Notes under the pieces: generated by a model
The model's input: the letters and a program-made list of their open reading frames with translations, nothing else
What the model was told of the DNA's origin: nothing
Databases searched by the model: none
Origin: Ctena decussata
Lineage: Eukaryota > Mollusca > Bivalvia > Lucinida > Lucinidae
Reading direction: 5' to 3'
Length of the DNA: 64,000 nt
Assembly (NCBI GenBank): GCA_963989385.1
Contig: OZ022502.1
Location: 47,919,454-47,983,453, forward strand
Shown here: piece after piece, positions 34,801 through 49,800 of the stretch
Layout of the letters: the number at the start of each line of letters is the position of its first letter
Numbering within the stretch: position 1 is the first letter of the stretch
Program-made: the position numbers and the translations under genes

Positions 34801-37800
34801 TGGACACAATGAGCACGGTCGTACCTCTATACGACAGAACACAAAGCATTTGTGCCGTATACCAAGGGAACAAATGCCTATATGCCAATACGCCGGTTCG
34901 TTCTGAAATTTGTAAAACTGAATAATTTTCAAACCCACCGCCTTATTTAGGCTGCGAAATTTTGCAAATGTGACAACACTGAGATTAAGTTGTAGCATGA
35001 TTATGTGAAGTGTATTAAGGGTAAACCTTCAATTTTATGTAAATCATAAACATGCCCCTAGTTTCGCCAGTGTCATATCGCGTTCGCTCTGATCAGGTAA
35101 AATAGCAAACCTAGCAAATCGTGAGAGCGAAAAAAACAGGGCAACCGTGGCAGTCTGTATCTAAGTGTCAGATTCGAAAACTAAAGGTGGACTTTAAGAA
35201 AATTTTAACAGTGTTTGCTAAATCACCTGGTTCTGCTGAAGCACGAATTCCTCCTGAATTCGATAATGCTATTGAGGCGAGGGCCCATGTGTCGTTGAAC
35301 TCCTTTTTGTCGATGTGATACCAAATCCATGAATCAGTAATCAGGTTACCTGCAATGACAAATTTATCGGCATCAAATATTAAATTAAGCATATTTTCGT
35401 GTAGGCGCAGGTATGTTTCGAAAAGTAATATACCACTACTCCATCATCTTTGCAAGCCAAGGGTACTAAGTCCACTTTCTTCCTTATGGACAACCCAAGA
35501 ATACTAAGTCCACTTTGTTCCTTATGTATATTAGGGACAAAGTTGACTTAGTATCCTTGGCTTGCAAAAATGCTACTTCATGGGCGAAATATAAATGTGC
35601 TAGGAATACTTTCTTGCCGGCCGGATTGTGATGAGTTTTGCCTCTCCTTGTGTTGAACTGTTCAAAATAATATAAATGCAATGCCATTTGATCTCGTTCA
35701 GTGAAAATACTACGTATATTTCATTTTTCTCTTCGTATTCATGAAATGTATTGCATACATAGTTTTACTTTAACTGACTCTTTCTTCTACGACAAACTAC
35801 ATAATACAAGATGTTTCATTGATAGAATGTTTCAATGATATACATGTGTTACAGACATGAAAAGTTTCGCAAGAATAAGCATTTGCAAAATTACCCGATG
35901 GACAATAAGCCCTTTTCCGAATATTGTGTCCTTTTCAGCCTATCAGAGTCTGCGAAAAAGATGGGGTGTCTTACGCCTCAGTGTGCAGGAGAGATGCTAG
36001 TAGATTAAACAGCACTTGCGTATAACATATGTCTCATGTTTAGAAGTAGAAGAAAAACCATAAATTCAGCGGCCACGCGCGACTTGACAGAACTGTTGCT
36101 TACTGGGACGCTTAACGGAACTCAGTATCTTACTCTGTACAGGTTTCGCGTTTGGGGCAAGACGAACTGATTTCGAACGTTACCCATATTGCACTCTCTA
36201 GCCCTACACATGTCTCGGTCGCCCACCAATTTAACTGCCGTTGAACCAACAATTTTAGTTCTTGTTTCTTCTAACGCCACAACCATCCTCTCTATGTCAG
36301 CCAGGGTGTCAGCATCTAAATACATGCAATAATTAACATAATTATACTACTAAATAAGAGTTTGCATCATCTTGCGTTTCCCCATAGAGCTAAAGCAAAA
36401 CAATCATATTTCACCTGTGTAAAAGTCATAATGAGTAGCAATAAAACACATGGTTATTTTGTACGGTTAACAGTCTTATGTTTCGGTATTACAAAATTTA
36501 ATGTGAAAAGTTGGTTTTCGGTTCCGTCCGTCTTGGTAGACATGGGCTTGTAAAGAGTAAAAGCCTAATTCAAAATGATTTCAGTTTTGTTAAGAACCAG
36601 TACCATCAGTCAGTGAGAAACTTTTTCTACCCCAACGGTGGTCTGTCCACTATTTACAGGTGTTCATAGAGACATATTAAGTGTGTGAGTTACAGAAACC
36701 ATAAAGCAAAACATAGGCATGCCTTCCTTCTATACTCCTTGGAAATAAGCTGATTTAGCATTACGTCTCTGGGAAAATATAAGGTGATGAAAAACTTCTT
36801 TTAAGTAGTACATGTATCTGATATCTCAGTTAAAACAACATTGAACCAATGTTAATTCAACGTCGCAATCGACGTTGCTTTAATGCTCTTTAAATTTGGT
36901 GCGGCCACTGGGTCACTAGTCTAAACAGTGAATCAGCTGAAGATAAATTCTTTCAAGGAAAGCAACACAGTCATTTTTATCTTGCCTCCTTGCTCCATGG
37001 GGGGTCAGCAATGAAAGAAAAGAATTTGCTCCTTTAGAAGAATGTTTTTCTTTTAAGGATAGAACCTTTATTGGAAGGAATTCGACATCAAGGGAAATAA
37101 AGAAGTAAGAAATTATTCAATATTTTATAAATAAAAGTCATTTCACTGGTTCAGAGGCTGATCACGTGAGGCTGACATTACTTAATGTCGCCTAGTTTGT
37201 GACGTTACGTCCTAATATTTACAATTGCCACTGACTCCCCGTAAGTAGACCTATTAGAGCAACTGGCTTCATACACCGATGCACGACAATTGATCATGTC
37301 ACGTTGACGTCAAGCGACGTCTGAGTTAATCAACCGTATTGATTGGTCCGCGTAACGTTCGACTGACGCCACGTTGTGGCGACGGCTGTTAAACGTAATG
37401 GCCGAATACGTCGTAACTATATTTCTTGCATATTCTACATTAAATTACAACGATAACACCACAGGAAGGGTCTAAAAATAAAGTGTAAATATAAGAATAT
37501 CAAACGTATTGATTGGTCCGCGTGACGTTCGACTGACGCCACGTTATGGCGACGGCTGTTGAACGTAATGACCAAATACGTCGTTACTATATTTTCTTCG
37601 TCGCATATCTTTCATATTCGACATTAAATTACAACGAAAACACCACAGGAAGGGTCTAAAAGTAAAGTGTAAATATAAGAATAAAAATTTGATTTTTCCG
37701 CGTTCATCGTGTGAAGAAGTCAGTGGTCGTCGCTAAAATTTTACAAGAAGCGCTTCGCGCTTCATGGAAAGGACAAGGTTCGTGAACCTGCTTTATCGGC

Positions 37801-40800
37801 CCTGTAAATTGGCAAAAAATCAAACTCGCTTAAGGAACAGCGGCATTGAATTAGTTTGTATGTCTGCATCTCTACTGTTAGAGTCAGCACTTGTTTTGCT
37901 ATTCTAACCTCCTTCTTTTATGTAATAGGGCGATAGAATGGGGTAGGGTAGGCGTATTTTGATGATTTTTGCGAGTTTTCGCGTCTTTGATCGCAAATTT
38001 GACTATGGGCACAGTCGCCTTACAAAAAGATTTTTTGACAGTGCTTAAATATTGTAATTATCTATCGATTTTTAATAGATATTTTTTGTAAGGCAACTGT
38101 GCCCATAGTGAAAAAATAACTTTTCCATTTTTTTTTTCAAAAACAAATAACGCAGAAAGACGCGCCAAGTTGTAACGTCACGGTTTCTTACGTCACAATG
38201 TAGCGTTGGGTGACGTCATTGGCAGAGAGTACCTTGCCGTGAGAGATAGCTGATTATTCAAGGTTAATTCGCCGGTAAATAGGTATATACTGTATAAATC
38301 AGCTGATTATTCAAGGCTAATTGGCCGGTAAATAGGTATATACTGTATAAATCATATTTAACGTCCCGGGGACGTTGCATTTTACGAAAGTTGGGGAGGT
38401 TGGGGGGATGGTGGTGCGGAGTTAATTAGAGCCGAAATTGTAATAAACCAGCCACTGCCAAAATACCTCTAATAAACAGTAGTGTGGTTCAAGAGTATTC
38501 TCTTAATTGTTGCCTCCCTTTTCAGTAGGGGTGGGGTTCAACTCTTAAAGGAAAGAATTTGAATCTACTTCCTTCAAGAGTAGACCCCATATCAAAGTTC
38601 CTCCTAATCTAGAGAAGCAAACAAGATTTTCATGCAAGATAATATTATATTATTTATTAGAGCAGATGTGTTTATTAGGATCAATACGGTATTCTAGCTT
38701 TGCTGCGCGCAAACCAAACTCAGCGAATTCGCTAAGAAACAGTGATCTACGGGGAAAACGGCTTTGACTTCCAAATCCTCCGGACGAGCGGGAAGATGAG
38801 AGCACATACCAGACAACTTGGCACCCATGTCTGAAATAAGCCAAAAAGGATTTTTGGTTCTGTTTTACTGACCCAAATATAGCATTTGTTCAGAAGTATG
38901 AGTAGGGTGTAAGGGGATCCACTGAATAGTAAAAGAAGCCATGTTGCGGGTGCGAAAGCAATTAAGTTTGCAAGGCAAGAAAATTGATAAATATCACCAA
39001 CCATTATTCCACTAACCATATGCATATTTACTGGGCATGTAAATGGATAGATGGATGGATGACTTGCGATTGTACGTCCTTTTCAACAGTATTTCAGTTA
39101 TATCAGGACGATGGGATTATGATAATGAAAGGATGTGTGCAATGGAACCCCGTTTACGGTAGGAAAGATTCTCGCCTCAAGCGAGATTTGAACCCAGTCC
39201 GCTAGATCAGTAGGCCCGCGCTTAACCCACTGAGCTACCGGGCATCCTTTTCGCATGTAAAAGAAGGATGTGAAGTGAGTTCCAGAATGATAAATGCAAA
39301 TCGGAAATCGCGTAAATAAAGCACCTGCTAGGTTGGTCTTCTGATGCCCGTTTGCAAAAGCAATAAAAGTAAAAAGTTGTAACCATAACGCCCAACTCAC
39401 ATGAGAATTTGCAGACCAGAAGCTTGCAAAACTTCAGACTGATTCATGACAAGCTGCAGGAGACGTATTTAAGTAGCGTCTGTCAAAAGTGAGTGTGAGG
39501 GGGGGGGGGGGGGGGGGTGGATACGGGGGGAGGACTACGGAAAGGTGAATGCTGTGTCCACTCGCTGTTCTTTGAAAAAGCAGTGGACAAAAAAGGGAAA
39601 CTGATCCATAAATAAAAGCATCGTAAACGACTGCGTAATACCCCGCCACTGCAAACCAATACCCCGTCTCTTATCTTTTATACATTTTTTTTATCATGAC
39701 ATGAACCTCATGAACAGAATTTTTTCATAATTTTATACATGTATATAGCTCTGGGGCAGGGGCAGGTAACCTATGTGGACTTAATACTACTTGTAACAGA
39801 AAGCTTATGTTATTTTAATCATTTCTATGAAATTTCATCAAGATATACCGAAAATCTGATTTTATATTGATTTTTTCATGATTTCATACATGTATACAGC
39901 ATGTGTCAGGGGCAGATAACCACTGGGGGACAAAATTTTGATCAAGACATAAAGCTTATATCAATATGATAATTTGTTACAAGTTTCAGAAAAATCCCTT
40001 TCGACTCTAATTTCATACATTTTTTTTTCATTATTTCATACATGTATATAGCCCTAGGGCAGGGGCAGATAATCCAGGTGGACAAAATTCTGCTTATAAC
40101 TGAAAGCTTATGTTACTTCGATCATTTCTGTGAAATTTCATCAAGATATTTCAAAGTGTAAAAGAACTACAGACCAAAAACTGTTTTTAAGACCATGAAA
40201 AGGGCAATAACTCTATAAGAAGACATCGAAATTTGCCCATTAACAATCCCAACCGAAAAAAATCATGATTTCATACATGTATACAGCATGTGTCAGGGGC
40301 AGATAACCACTGGGGGACAAAATTTTGATCAAGACATAAAGCTTATATCAATATGATAATTTGTTACAAGTTTCAGAAAAATCCCTTTCGACTCTAATTT
40401 TATACATTTTTTTCATTATTTCATACATGTATATAGCCCTAGGGCAGGGGCAGATAATCCAGGTGGACAAAATTCTGCTTATAACTGAAAGCTTATGTTA
40501 CTTCGATCATTTCTGTGAAATTTCATCAAGATATTTCAAAGTGTAAAAGAACTACAGACCAAACACTGTTTTTAAAACCATGAAAAGGGCAATAACTCCA
40601 TAAGAAGACATCGAAATTTGCCCATTAACAATCCCAACCGAGATCTTCCCAAGACCAATGTACATGCCATGTATGAATGAAATCCGTTAATAAATACTCA
40701 AGTTATCGAACGGAAACGAAGTGCTCACGGACGGACGACCGGACGGACGGACGTACGTACGACGGACGGACAGACACACGGACAGCCAGCGGGAAAACAT

Positions 40801-43800
40801 AATACCCCGCCACTAACGTGTGGCGGGGTATAAAAACAGCAATTTAAATAACTAATGTGCTGAAAAGAAGTTTTTATTTGGTATACACGCATAAACAGTG
40901 ATAATCCGCCGTCCCGCCCTTTACCCACCTCTCGCCCCGAAAAACAACCATAGGGAACTTAATGCTTCAATATGGCGGAAACTACCGATAGCGACTTACG
41001 GGTTTATCCGAGAGCTTACCTGTTCAAATAATGTCGAGTGTTATATGCAATTACATAGAAATATAATATAAAATGTGAAATTAAATACATTTATGATATT
41101 ACGACAATTTTTTATAAGTTATGATCTTAAACTTCAGTCTTTGTCCGTTAATATGGTATAAAAATATACAAATTAACTTCATGTTTTGATACTTCCATCG
41201 GCTTTTGAAGTTTGAAGCTTCAGTCACATGAAATTATATAAGAATAATGTCGAAACTGCCTAAGAAGCTATGTTCAGCCTAAAATTTGAAAATGATCGGA
41301 TTTTCTATAAAACTTTTATAAGTTATCACCACCTAGAGATTTTTATAAGGTTTACATGGATGTAATTCATTATAAAATAAGTATACTATAAGTTTCTTCC
41401 ATCGATCTCTAAACATACAGAAAATCGCGTTTCGAAACAACCTCGCTCATAATAGTTTCAAATAGTTTAAGTCCAAATCCTCCTATATTGCTTAAAGGCT
41501 TACCACTTCATTTCTTGGTATTCGTGTTTTGTTTATGTATTTATATATGTGCTTTTATGATCTAACTAAGAAAGGAAGAATATTCATATTGTCTTATTAA
41601 GAAAGAAAGAAGGAAAGAAAGAATAAACGAATGAACACAAGAAAGGAAAAAAGAGAAAGAAGTCACGTAACTCCTACACGTAAACATCAAAAATGAACAG
41701 ACAGTTTGTTTATCGACTACTTGTAGTTTTAAAAATCCCTTTATAAGCTAAAAAAAACCTTTGCAAACCAATTACATATTTTTCGGTAATGTTCGATCAG
41801 TCTATTAATTATTATCATAACTGCTTATGTTTGTTCTAATATTTTTGATTGAAATTTATTTGAATGTGGTGGGGCGTTTTTATCAAAGGAACCGAAATAT
41901 GTTTTGTGTATCCCACGGTAGAATCTTAGAATCCATAGAATTATATTTTTGACTGGCAGATTTGCTCATTTGTAATCAGGAGACACGAAGATATATACAC
42001 TGTATTGTTCTCTTAAGATATTACTTTCGAAAAAAAAATGTAAGAAACTAAATCATAGTGAAGATTTTCTCGTAACTGTGGGAGTGTAAGGATTAATCGC
42101 TATGAGAAAAAATCGCTATGAAACATTTTTCTTGCAAGGCTATAAATTAACATAATGCAAGCTTGTCACTTTAATTTTATGACTGTTTTAGTGAAGCTAG
42201 CAAAGGAATTATATTGAAAGATATTTTTGTGATTTTTTTTGTAATTTTGCTATAATATGAGTACTTACGATAATAAACCTGTGCACCTGCGGACACTTAT
42301 CAGCCTCTGATATGTGCAAACTGATAAGACTGAACAATGTCTGATCAGTTTGCGCAAGCTGATCGGAATTTGTTGACAATATACAGTACAATTAACATAC
42401 TTATAATTACACGAGGAGTAATCGATTATCGATCATAAAATCCGATATTACCTCTAAACTGTTTTCGTAATTGTCAAACCGTTAAAGTTTGTTAAAGTCA
42501 TCATGACTTGAACGAAAATAAATGCAAAAAATATAAAGCTGCAATAGTCAATTTATGGAATTAATTATGTTTGCAAACTGACTCAGACCAACTTATGCAC
42601 TTGCAAAACACTGGTCTGAGTTTATGATCAGTTAATAATTTGTCAATTTTAGTTGAATTTGAGTTTGTACATAACCTTACCCGTGTTTCTGCACAAACCA
42701 AACTGATCCGAATTTCTGTTCAAAATATTTTGGACAGGTCACTTTCTTTTCTCCTCAATGTTCAAAAGTTTCCTCATATGAGCCGCAATACGATAAGACG
42801 AACAAATTGGAATGTGCGCCCAGCGAAGACGCAGATCAGCCTGGACAGCCATCCGGTCTGAGCAGAGTCTGAACTATGCGTTTAAAGCGTAGCTAAGACT
42901 CTAAGCTAACTCCATGCCGATAGCGAAGCCTCTGATCGGATCAGGCGGATGCCCAGGCTGATCGAAGACTTCGCTGGGCGTACGTGTACCTTTGTCGCGG
43001 CTCATTTACATCAACTGAGTAGTCGCTGTCGGTTGGAAGGTGCGAAAATGCAGTTGGTCACACGTCTTGTCAAAACAATGCAATCTCAAAATTAACACCT
43101 GCTAACGGCAATGAAGGTCAGAAATGGATATTTAATCCGAACGTCATTCTTGTGATTATTTTTGTATGAAACAGTATTTTCAGTCCCGTCGCAACAAAAT
43201 CAACGCAGTGCCATAGCGCCCTGCCAAGACTCAGATCGGCCTTGGCAGCCGCCCAGACTAATCAGAATCTTCGCTGTGCGCTTACAGGACAGGCAATGGT
43301 CTAAGCTACCTCTATACGGACAGCGAAGGCCCAGATCAGATGGGCGAACGCACACGCTATTCTGAGTGTTCGCAGGGCGCACATGCCAATTTGTTTTTGT
43401 CGTGGTATGGCTCATTAGTTTATTTATTTTTGTTCGCAGAAAAACAGAGAAAATCAGACTAATCTTAAATTTCTATCTTTATTGTTTTAAATAGCGCAGC
43501 TTATAGTCCAGGCAAACTGGCGATTTTTTCCCTAAACCCAAAACAAATTGCAACAAAAGCTTTTTTTGCATTTTTGTTGAGAACTAACATACACATATGA
43601 CATATCAAAAGTAGGATAAAATCGGATAATGCAAAATATATTTATTTTTGCATGCATTTTTACCATCACCTATTTGCGTCTTAAATATACCAATTATTTG
43701 TAATGTTATAAATGACATAACAGTATTGCTGTGAGTTTTATTTCTAAAAACCTATTCTGCCTCTGCCAGAATTGAATCTAGAAGCTTAAGATTGAATATG

Positions 43801-46800
43801 GCACATTTTCTTGTTGAATGTAAAGCCATCTAGGTCTAAAAATGGTATAAATTACCCCACCCACTTTATTCTGCCTTAAAATCTGAAGTGAATTTTTGAA
43901 GGTCAGTAACTGAACTGCAACAAGAAATGTGTCATCCTGATGACTTTGCTTGGCATAAACATGCTTCAGTTTAGAATACTGATCTCTGAAGGCATGAGAA
44001 GCCCAAAACAAAGGCACAAAGAGCAGAATACTACATGCATAATAACACAAACAGTGCAATATACCTATGAATAGTCTTTGTAAATGTCCCCGGCAGGATT
44101 TATGAACGGGACCACTAAACATTGCTAAGTACTAAATATGTAAGCTCTGGGCTTCATGGTTTCAGGGAAGATGATTTTTTTAGATTTTTCCCATTATAAG
44201 TCTATGGGAGCTAAATACAGCTGGGGCATGGCCAGTTTGGGCCCCAGGGGCATGGTTGGCAGGACTTATGTACGTGACAACAAAACATTACTAACTACTA
44301 AATATGTAAGCTCTGGGCCTCATTGTATCAGGGAAGAAGATTTTTGAAGGTCCTTTAGCGATATAGCTCTATATGAAATGACCCCCCTGGTGAGGGGCCA
44401 GTTTGGACCCCAGAGGCTTGACTGGCAGGAGTTATGTAAGGGACCACTAAACATTGCTACATACTAAATAAATATATAAGCGCTTGGCCTCATGGTTTCA
44501 GAGAAGAAGATTTTTTAATTTTGTCCCATAATAATCTATACGAGCCGACGATTGATCCTGGGGGGGGGGGGGGGGGGGCAATTTGGATCCCAGGGGCATG
44601 GTTGGCAGGATTTATGTACGTGACCATTATATAGCTATATAGCCCTATATTAAGAAATGACCCCTGGGGTAGGCCCGCTTGGACCCCATGAGCATGGTTG
44701 GCAGGATTTATGTAGGAGACCACTAAAAATTGCTACATACTAAATGTTTAAGCTATGGGCCTCATGGTTTCAGAATTTTTTTTTAAGTTTATCACTTCAT
44801 AAGACAATGGGAGCTAATGCCCCTGGGGCGTGGCCAATTTGGACCCTAGGGGCATGGTTGGCAGAATTTATGTACATGACCACTAACCATTGCTACATAC
44901 TTAATATGTTAGCTCTGGGCCTCATGGTTTCAGAGAGGATTTTTTTAAGGATTTTTAGCTATATCGCCCTGTGTAAACAAATGACCCTCTAAGAAGTGGC
45001 CAGTTTGGACCCCAGGGGCATGGTTGGTAGGGTGTAGGGGACCACTAAACACTGCTGCATACTAAACATATCAGCTCTGGGCCTCATGGTTTCAGAGAAG
45101 AATTTTTAAAGTTTTAATTTTATCATTATAAGTCTATGGGAGGTAATGACCCCTGGGGGTGGCCACTTTGGACCCCAGAGGTATGGTTGGCAGGATTTAT
45201 GTACGTGACCAGTAACCAATGCTACATACTAAATATGTAAGCTCTGGACCTCATGCTTTCAGAGTGGAAAACATTTAAAGGTTCTTTAGCTATATAGCCC
45301 TATATAAACCAATGAACCCTTAGTGTGGGGCCAGTTTGGACCCCTGGGGATGGATTGGTAGGAGTGATGTAGGGGACCACTAAACACTGCTACATACTAA
45401 ATATATAAGCTCCGGGCCTCATGGTTTCAGAGAAGAAGATTTTTTAAGTTTTTCTCATTATAAGTCTATGGGAGCTTTATATTGCCATGGCAACCAGAGT
45501 TCCAATCTGATCTGCCCTTTAACCTTATGCAGTCAATCCCCCACCCCAACAATGCTACGCATAAAATTTGATTAAGATTGGGCAGATGGTCGAGGAGGTA
45601 TGTTTTAAAGTGTGGAAGACGATGACGGACTACGGACCAAGGTTATACTATAAGCTCACCTTGACAGGTGAGCTAATACCTTAAAGAACATCCCATATTT
45701 TAATATGAAATTTCCAATCCCACGACCTTGTCCTCAAGGTCACTGAGGGGCAAGGGTGTAGAACGTAAGACCATTATCTAGCATAAGTGAAAGTATCAAC
45801 TTAGGCTATCAATGGGTTAAAGAGATATGTGTGTTTAATTAACCGGTAACACCCAAAAGGTGGACATGGACGCGGGTGTAAACGCGTAGGCTGACACCGG
45901 GGTGACAACAATAAGTCTTCCTGAAGGTCGTTCAGGCGAGCTAAAACTATGACTTCTATCCAGAGGAGTGGGCGGGGTGGGCAGGTGGCTGTTAGGCAGG
46001 AAGGAGGTATAATTTATAAATTTTGAACCAGAAAAGTACACATATTACCATTTGTGAACGCAAAAACGTCATGGAAGTCATCACCTAATATTCCAAAGCA
46101 TGTCCAAGTTATCTGCATATTTAACCCTCTAGTGGATTATCTTTTCAACACATGAACACTGATGAAGTATTTAGCCGGGCCACACAGTGCAGTCGGTAGC
46201 GCGTCTGACTCAAGAGCCAGAGGTCCTGTGTTCGATACCCGGTCCGGCTACTTACTTCCGTGTCTCCTTCCGCTGATTCAGGAAGGACAGTTGTAGTATG
46301 TGCCCTTAGTACTGCTTAACTGCATAGGAGGTCTAAGCCAGCCAAAGAATAGTGTCGTACGGTTAATTGACCGCCCCGACATGACCATGGCTGTTTACCG
46401 TGGACGTGAAGCAACAAAACAGCACTCTCAGATGTCCCGTCATTTGATAAATAGGAGTTACATCAAGCTGTTTTCTTCTATTGTTCTGTCACAGTCTTCA
46501 TTTTAAAACATTAAGTATGTTTAGTATCTTCATTATCATCCATATTGTCCATCTTAATAGAGGTTATGGTAAAAGCAAATTTTGCACTAGTGGGTGGGGT
46601 ACACCAACGACAATATACTAAATGATCGACCGGTTATGCATAATGACCAAATTTAATGGTAGACAAAAGCTAAAAAACAGGATATAACTGTTTTATCAAT
46701 GACTTCTATAGATTTAACTTGTTTAGAAATGATGCTTAGAAGTGGCTTTCCGACCAAAAGTAGCTGTGCAGTGGTTTGAATCCTTCGAAAACAAGACATA

Positions 46801-49800
46801 TGAAAAAAATCAAGTTTCGCATTCTCCGATTTTGTCCTACTTTTAGTATGTTAATAATGTAGGTCTTAGGAGCTTATTACTGCAAAGAAACCTTTTGTTG
46901 CAATTTGTTTTAGGTTCCCCCACAATTTGACTGGACTATTAGTTACATGCCGAAAGACACAGTGTACATAAAACTTTTAAACAGTTTTGTCAAAACAGAA
47001 AATCAAGAGAAAACGTTATCGTTCCTATTGAGTAGTGTTTTAACGTCCCAGTAAAAAATTTAGTCGTCCAGATGTTGCCTCTGAATTTATGGGACTGGAA
47101 GTATTGCTCGGCCTGCGATAAATGACACCCAGGACTAGCAGCTCTGTCGCAGAAGCACCAGGCAGCCAGTCTATTTCGCGAGCCCCGATGGGCGGGGTGA
47201 AAGAAAAAAAATGAGAAAAACTATGTGGGTGGATGGGTATCTGTATCAGGCTTAATCTTTCCATAAAGATGAGGCCGTCAAAGGGATAGAAATATCATAA
47301 TTTCATTATTATAAGTAATTTTATGTTTTTGTTGTCAGAAACTAAAACAAACCGCTGTCAAAACTGACCAATAATCAGATTTATTTTCTCGCCAATTCTT
47401 ACGAAATTTGACCTAAATATCAGAGAGAGAGAGAGGAAAAACGAGACTTATTAAAACGAGAAGGAGCAACTGAAAAAGTAAATTGATTTGATCTGAGAAA
47501 AAGAAAATGAAAATCCACATTGTTAAAAATTAAAAATGTTTCCATCCAGCGCATTCGTATTGTTAACACAGTGATGACAAAACCGGCTTCAGAGAAGTTC
47601 AACACCTGTCCTGGGATATGGACATCGATATGACATTCCAAATATCGATTAATGCCTATCGCTCCCCGGGTCTAAGGGAAATAACTGCATTCACATTAAT
47701 ACTCTCTCCAGGTAACAGGTAACAGATTACACTACTCAGCCCGCATTGAAGACATAAGCTCCAGTTGTCCCACCCCAACAGGTAGCCCAGTAGGTTAAGC
47801 GCCTGGCCTGCTGAAGTTTAGCGATCCGCTGGATGCGGAAATCTTTCCAACAGCAAACGGGGTTGTATTGCACACAGTATTTTATTATCACCCTACGATC
47901 GTCCTGATATGACTGAAATGCGATTAAAAGGATTTAGAATCGCAATCATCCATCCACTCCCCCCCCCACCCCCGCACAACCCCACCCCAAACACACACAC
48001 CCGACTTCAGCTATGGATTGCAAAAGTTTACGCACTATATGACAAGGCTACACCGAATAATGTTTTTTTCCGCTTCCATACACTAGTTTGATGATGCAAG
48101 CAAACCAAACACGTCTCACGGAGTATTGGTATTGTTATCATTAGTTTTACTACTGATCAAGACAGGGACCGTAAATACGTAAAGTTAAAAAAATCTAAAC
48201 ATTGGGGAAACCTACATTAATTACTGTAACTGTCCTAAAATTGAAGATTATTTTTTCATTGTAGTAATGTACCGCAAAGATGCAGATGGAATAGCACACA
48301 CAGTAGACCCAGGAGCAGTCTGATCTGGGTCAGCACATCAAAGACCAATGTCATAGACTTGTGATTTCGATACCGTACCAATATTTTTAATCACCTGCAG
48401 CTCCCCGCAATTTGGCCACAGAATGCATGCACGCAAGGATAATTTAGCTGTATGTCGAGCCGTGCTTGAAACGTGCATCAATGAAACAATTTTTTATGTT
48501 AATGTGCATTTCTTTCAGACAACTGAATATCTAAGAGCTATAAATATTCAATCATGAAAAGTGTGCTTCTGCGTTTATTCTAATTCCATTATTGCCATTT
48601 CCCGATGACCGTTTTCAAATATTAGGGTCTACAATGCTTTCAAATTACCAGGAGTACCATCACTGATTGTTTTGTGTATTGTATCATATATCCTAATAGA
48701 TAAATGGTTGTGATTATTTAGACAGGCATTGCACATACCGACCAGGCTGTTCTTGCTAAGCAGTCTGGTCAGGATCTGCAGTACTTGCTAATTCATTAGA
48801 CATCTTGCTATGCATTCAAGTCAGGGTCTACAATGCTTTCAAACTACCAGGACTACTTTCACTGATCGTGTTGTGTATTGTATCATATGTCCTAATAGAT
48901 AAATGATTGTGATTATTTAGACAGGCATTGCACATACTGACCAGGCTGCTCTTGCTAAGCAGTCTTGTCAGGGTCTGCAGTGCTTGTCAACTTACTGGAC
49001 TTAATATGTCATGTTTAAAATGTCTCTTAAACATTTTATCAATAATAAATATATGATTGCTTATAGTTAGACAATCATCGCAAATCCTGGCCAAGCTGCT
49101 CTTACGGAGCGGTGTGATCAGGAGCTACAATGGCTGGCCAACTTACTAGACTGATGTGTTATATTTGGATTGTTTCTTATATTGTACTGCACTTGCCTAA
49201 TAGATATATCTCTATTTATATTTGGACAAACGTAAGAGATGCTGATCCTGCTCTTATTAAGCAGTCTAATCGGGTTCTTCAAGTATCCTTGTTTGCTTAG
49301 CAGTCTGGTCGGGGCTTTCGATACTTGTCAACTTACTTGATTGATTATGATATGTTTGGAATGTTTCTAAAGTTTGTTGTTCCCTATTTACCTGTTGGAT
49401 TTATGATTGCCAGTACTTAGGCAGGCAATGCAGATACTGGCCAGACTGCTTAGTCTGATCAGGGTCTGCATTGCGTGCCAACTTACTGGACAGATTTTTA
49501 TGTTCGGACTGTCTCTAAAATCTTAAATTACCGTATTTGCCTAAAAGATATGAGTGTTAATATTTACATTGCAGATCATGGCCTGGGTGCTCTTGTTGAG
49601 CAGTCAGATCATGATCTGGAATGCTTGCTTACTTCTTATACTGGTTTTGCTACATTTGCTGAGTAGGCTGATCAGTGTCTGCAATCTTGGAAGTTTACCA
49701 GACTGATTGTGATATTTTATAAAATGTCTCTAAAATCGTGACAGTTAGTATTTGATTGCGGATACCTGAAAGACCTATGTCCGAATGTTGAGAATGTGAA

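Larger units (their letters stand above)
43504..46938. mobile_element. TAGTCCAG TIR element, copy 2 (3,435 bp)
   Basis: Same ends as copy 1 (TAGTCCAG and CTGGACTA), flanked by TTA at 43,501-43,503 and 46,939-46,941. By eye it differs from copy 1 by about 15 substitutions and by a G-run of 19 instead of 22 bases (44,560-44,578), which accounts for the 3-bp length difference. It sits in the 20-kb NT5E intron. No transposase is found. Because the targets differ, the two copies arose by transposition and not by a segmental duplication of flanks. Confidence 0.92.

Noticed and set aside
16679..46941. Segmental duplication or inversion joining the two 3.4-kb copies
   Set aside because: Similarity stops exactly at TAGTCCAG and CTGGACTA, the flanks are unrelated, and each copy has its own 3-bp duplication. 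Transposition explains it better.
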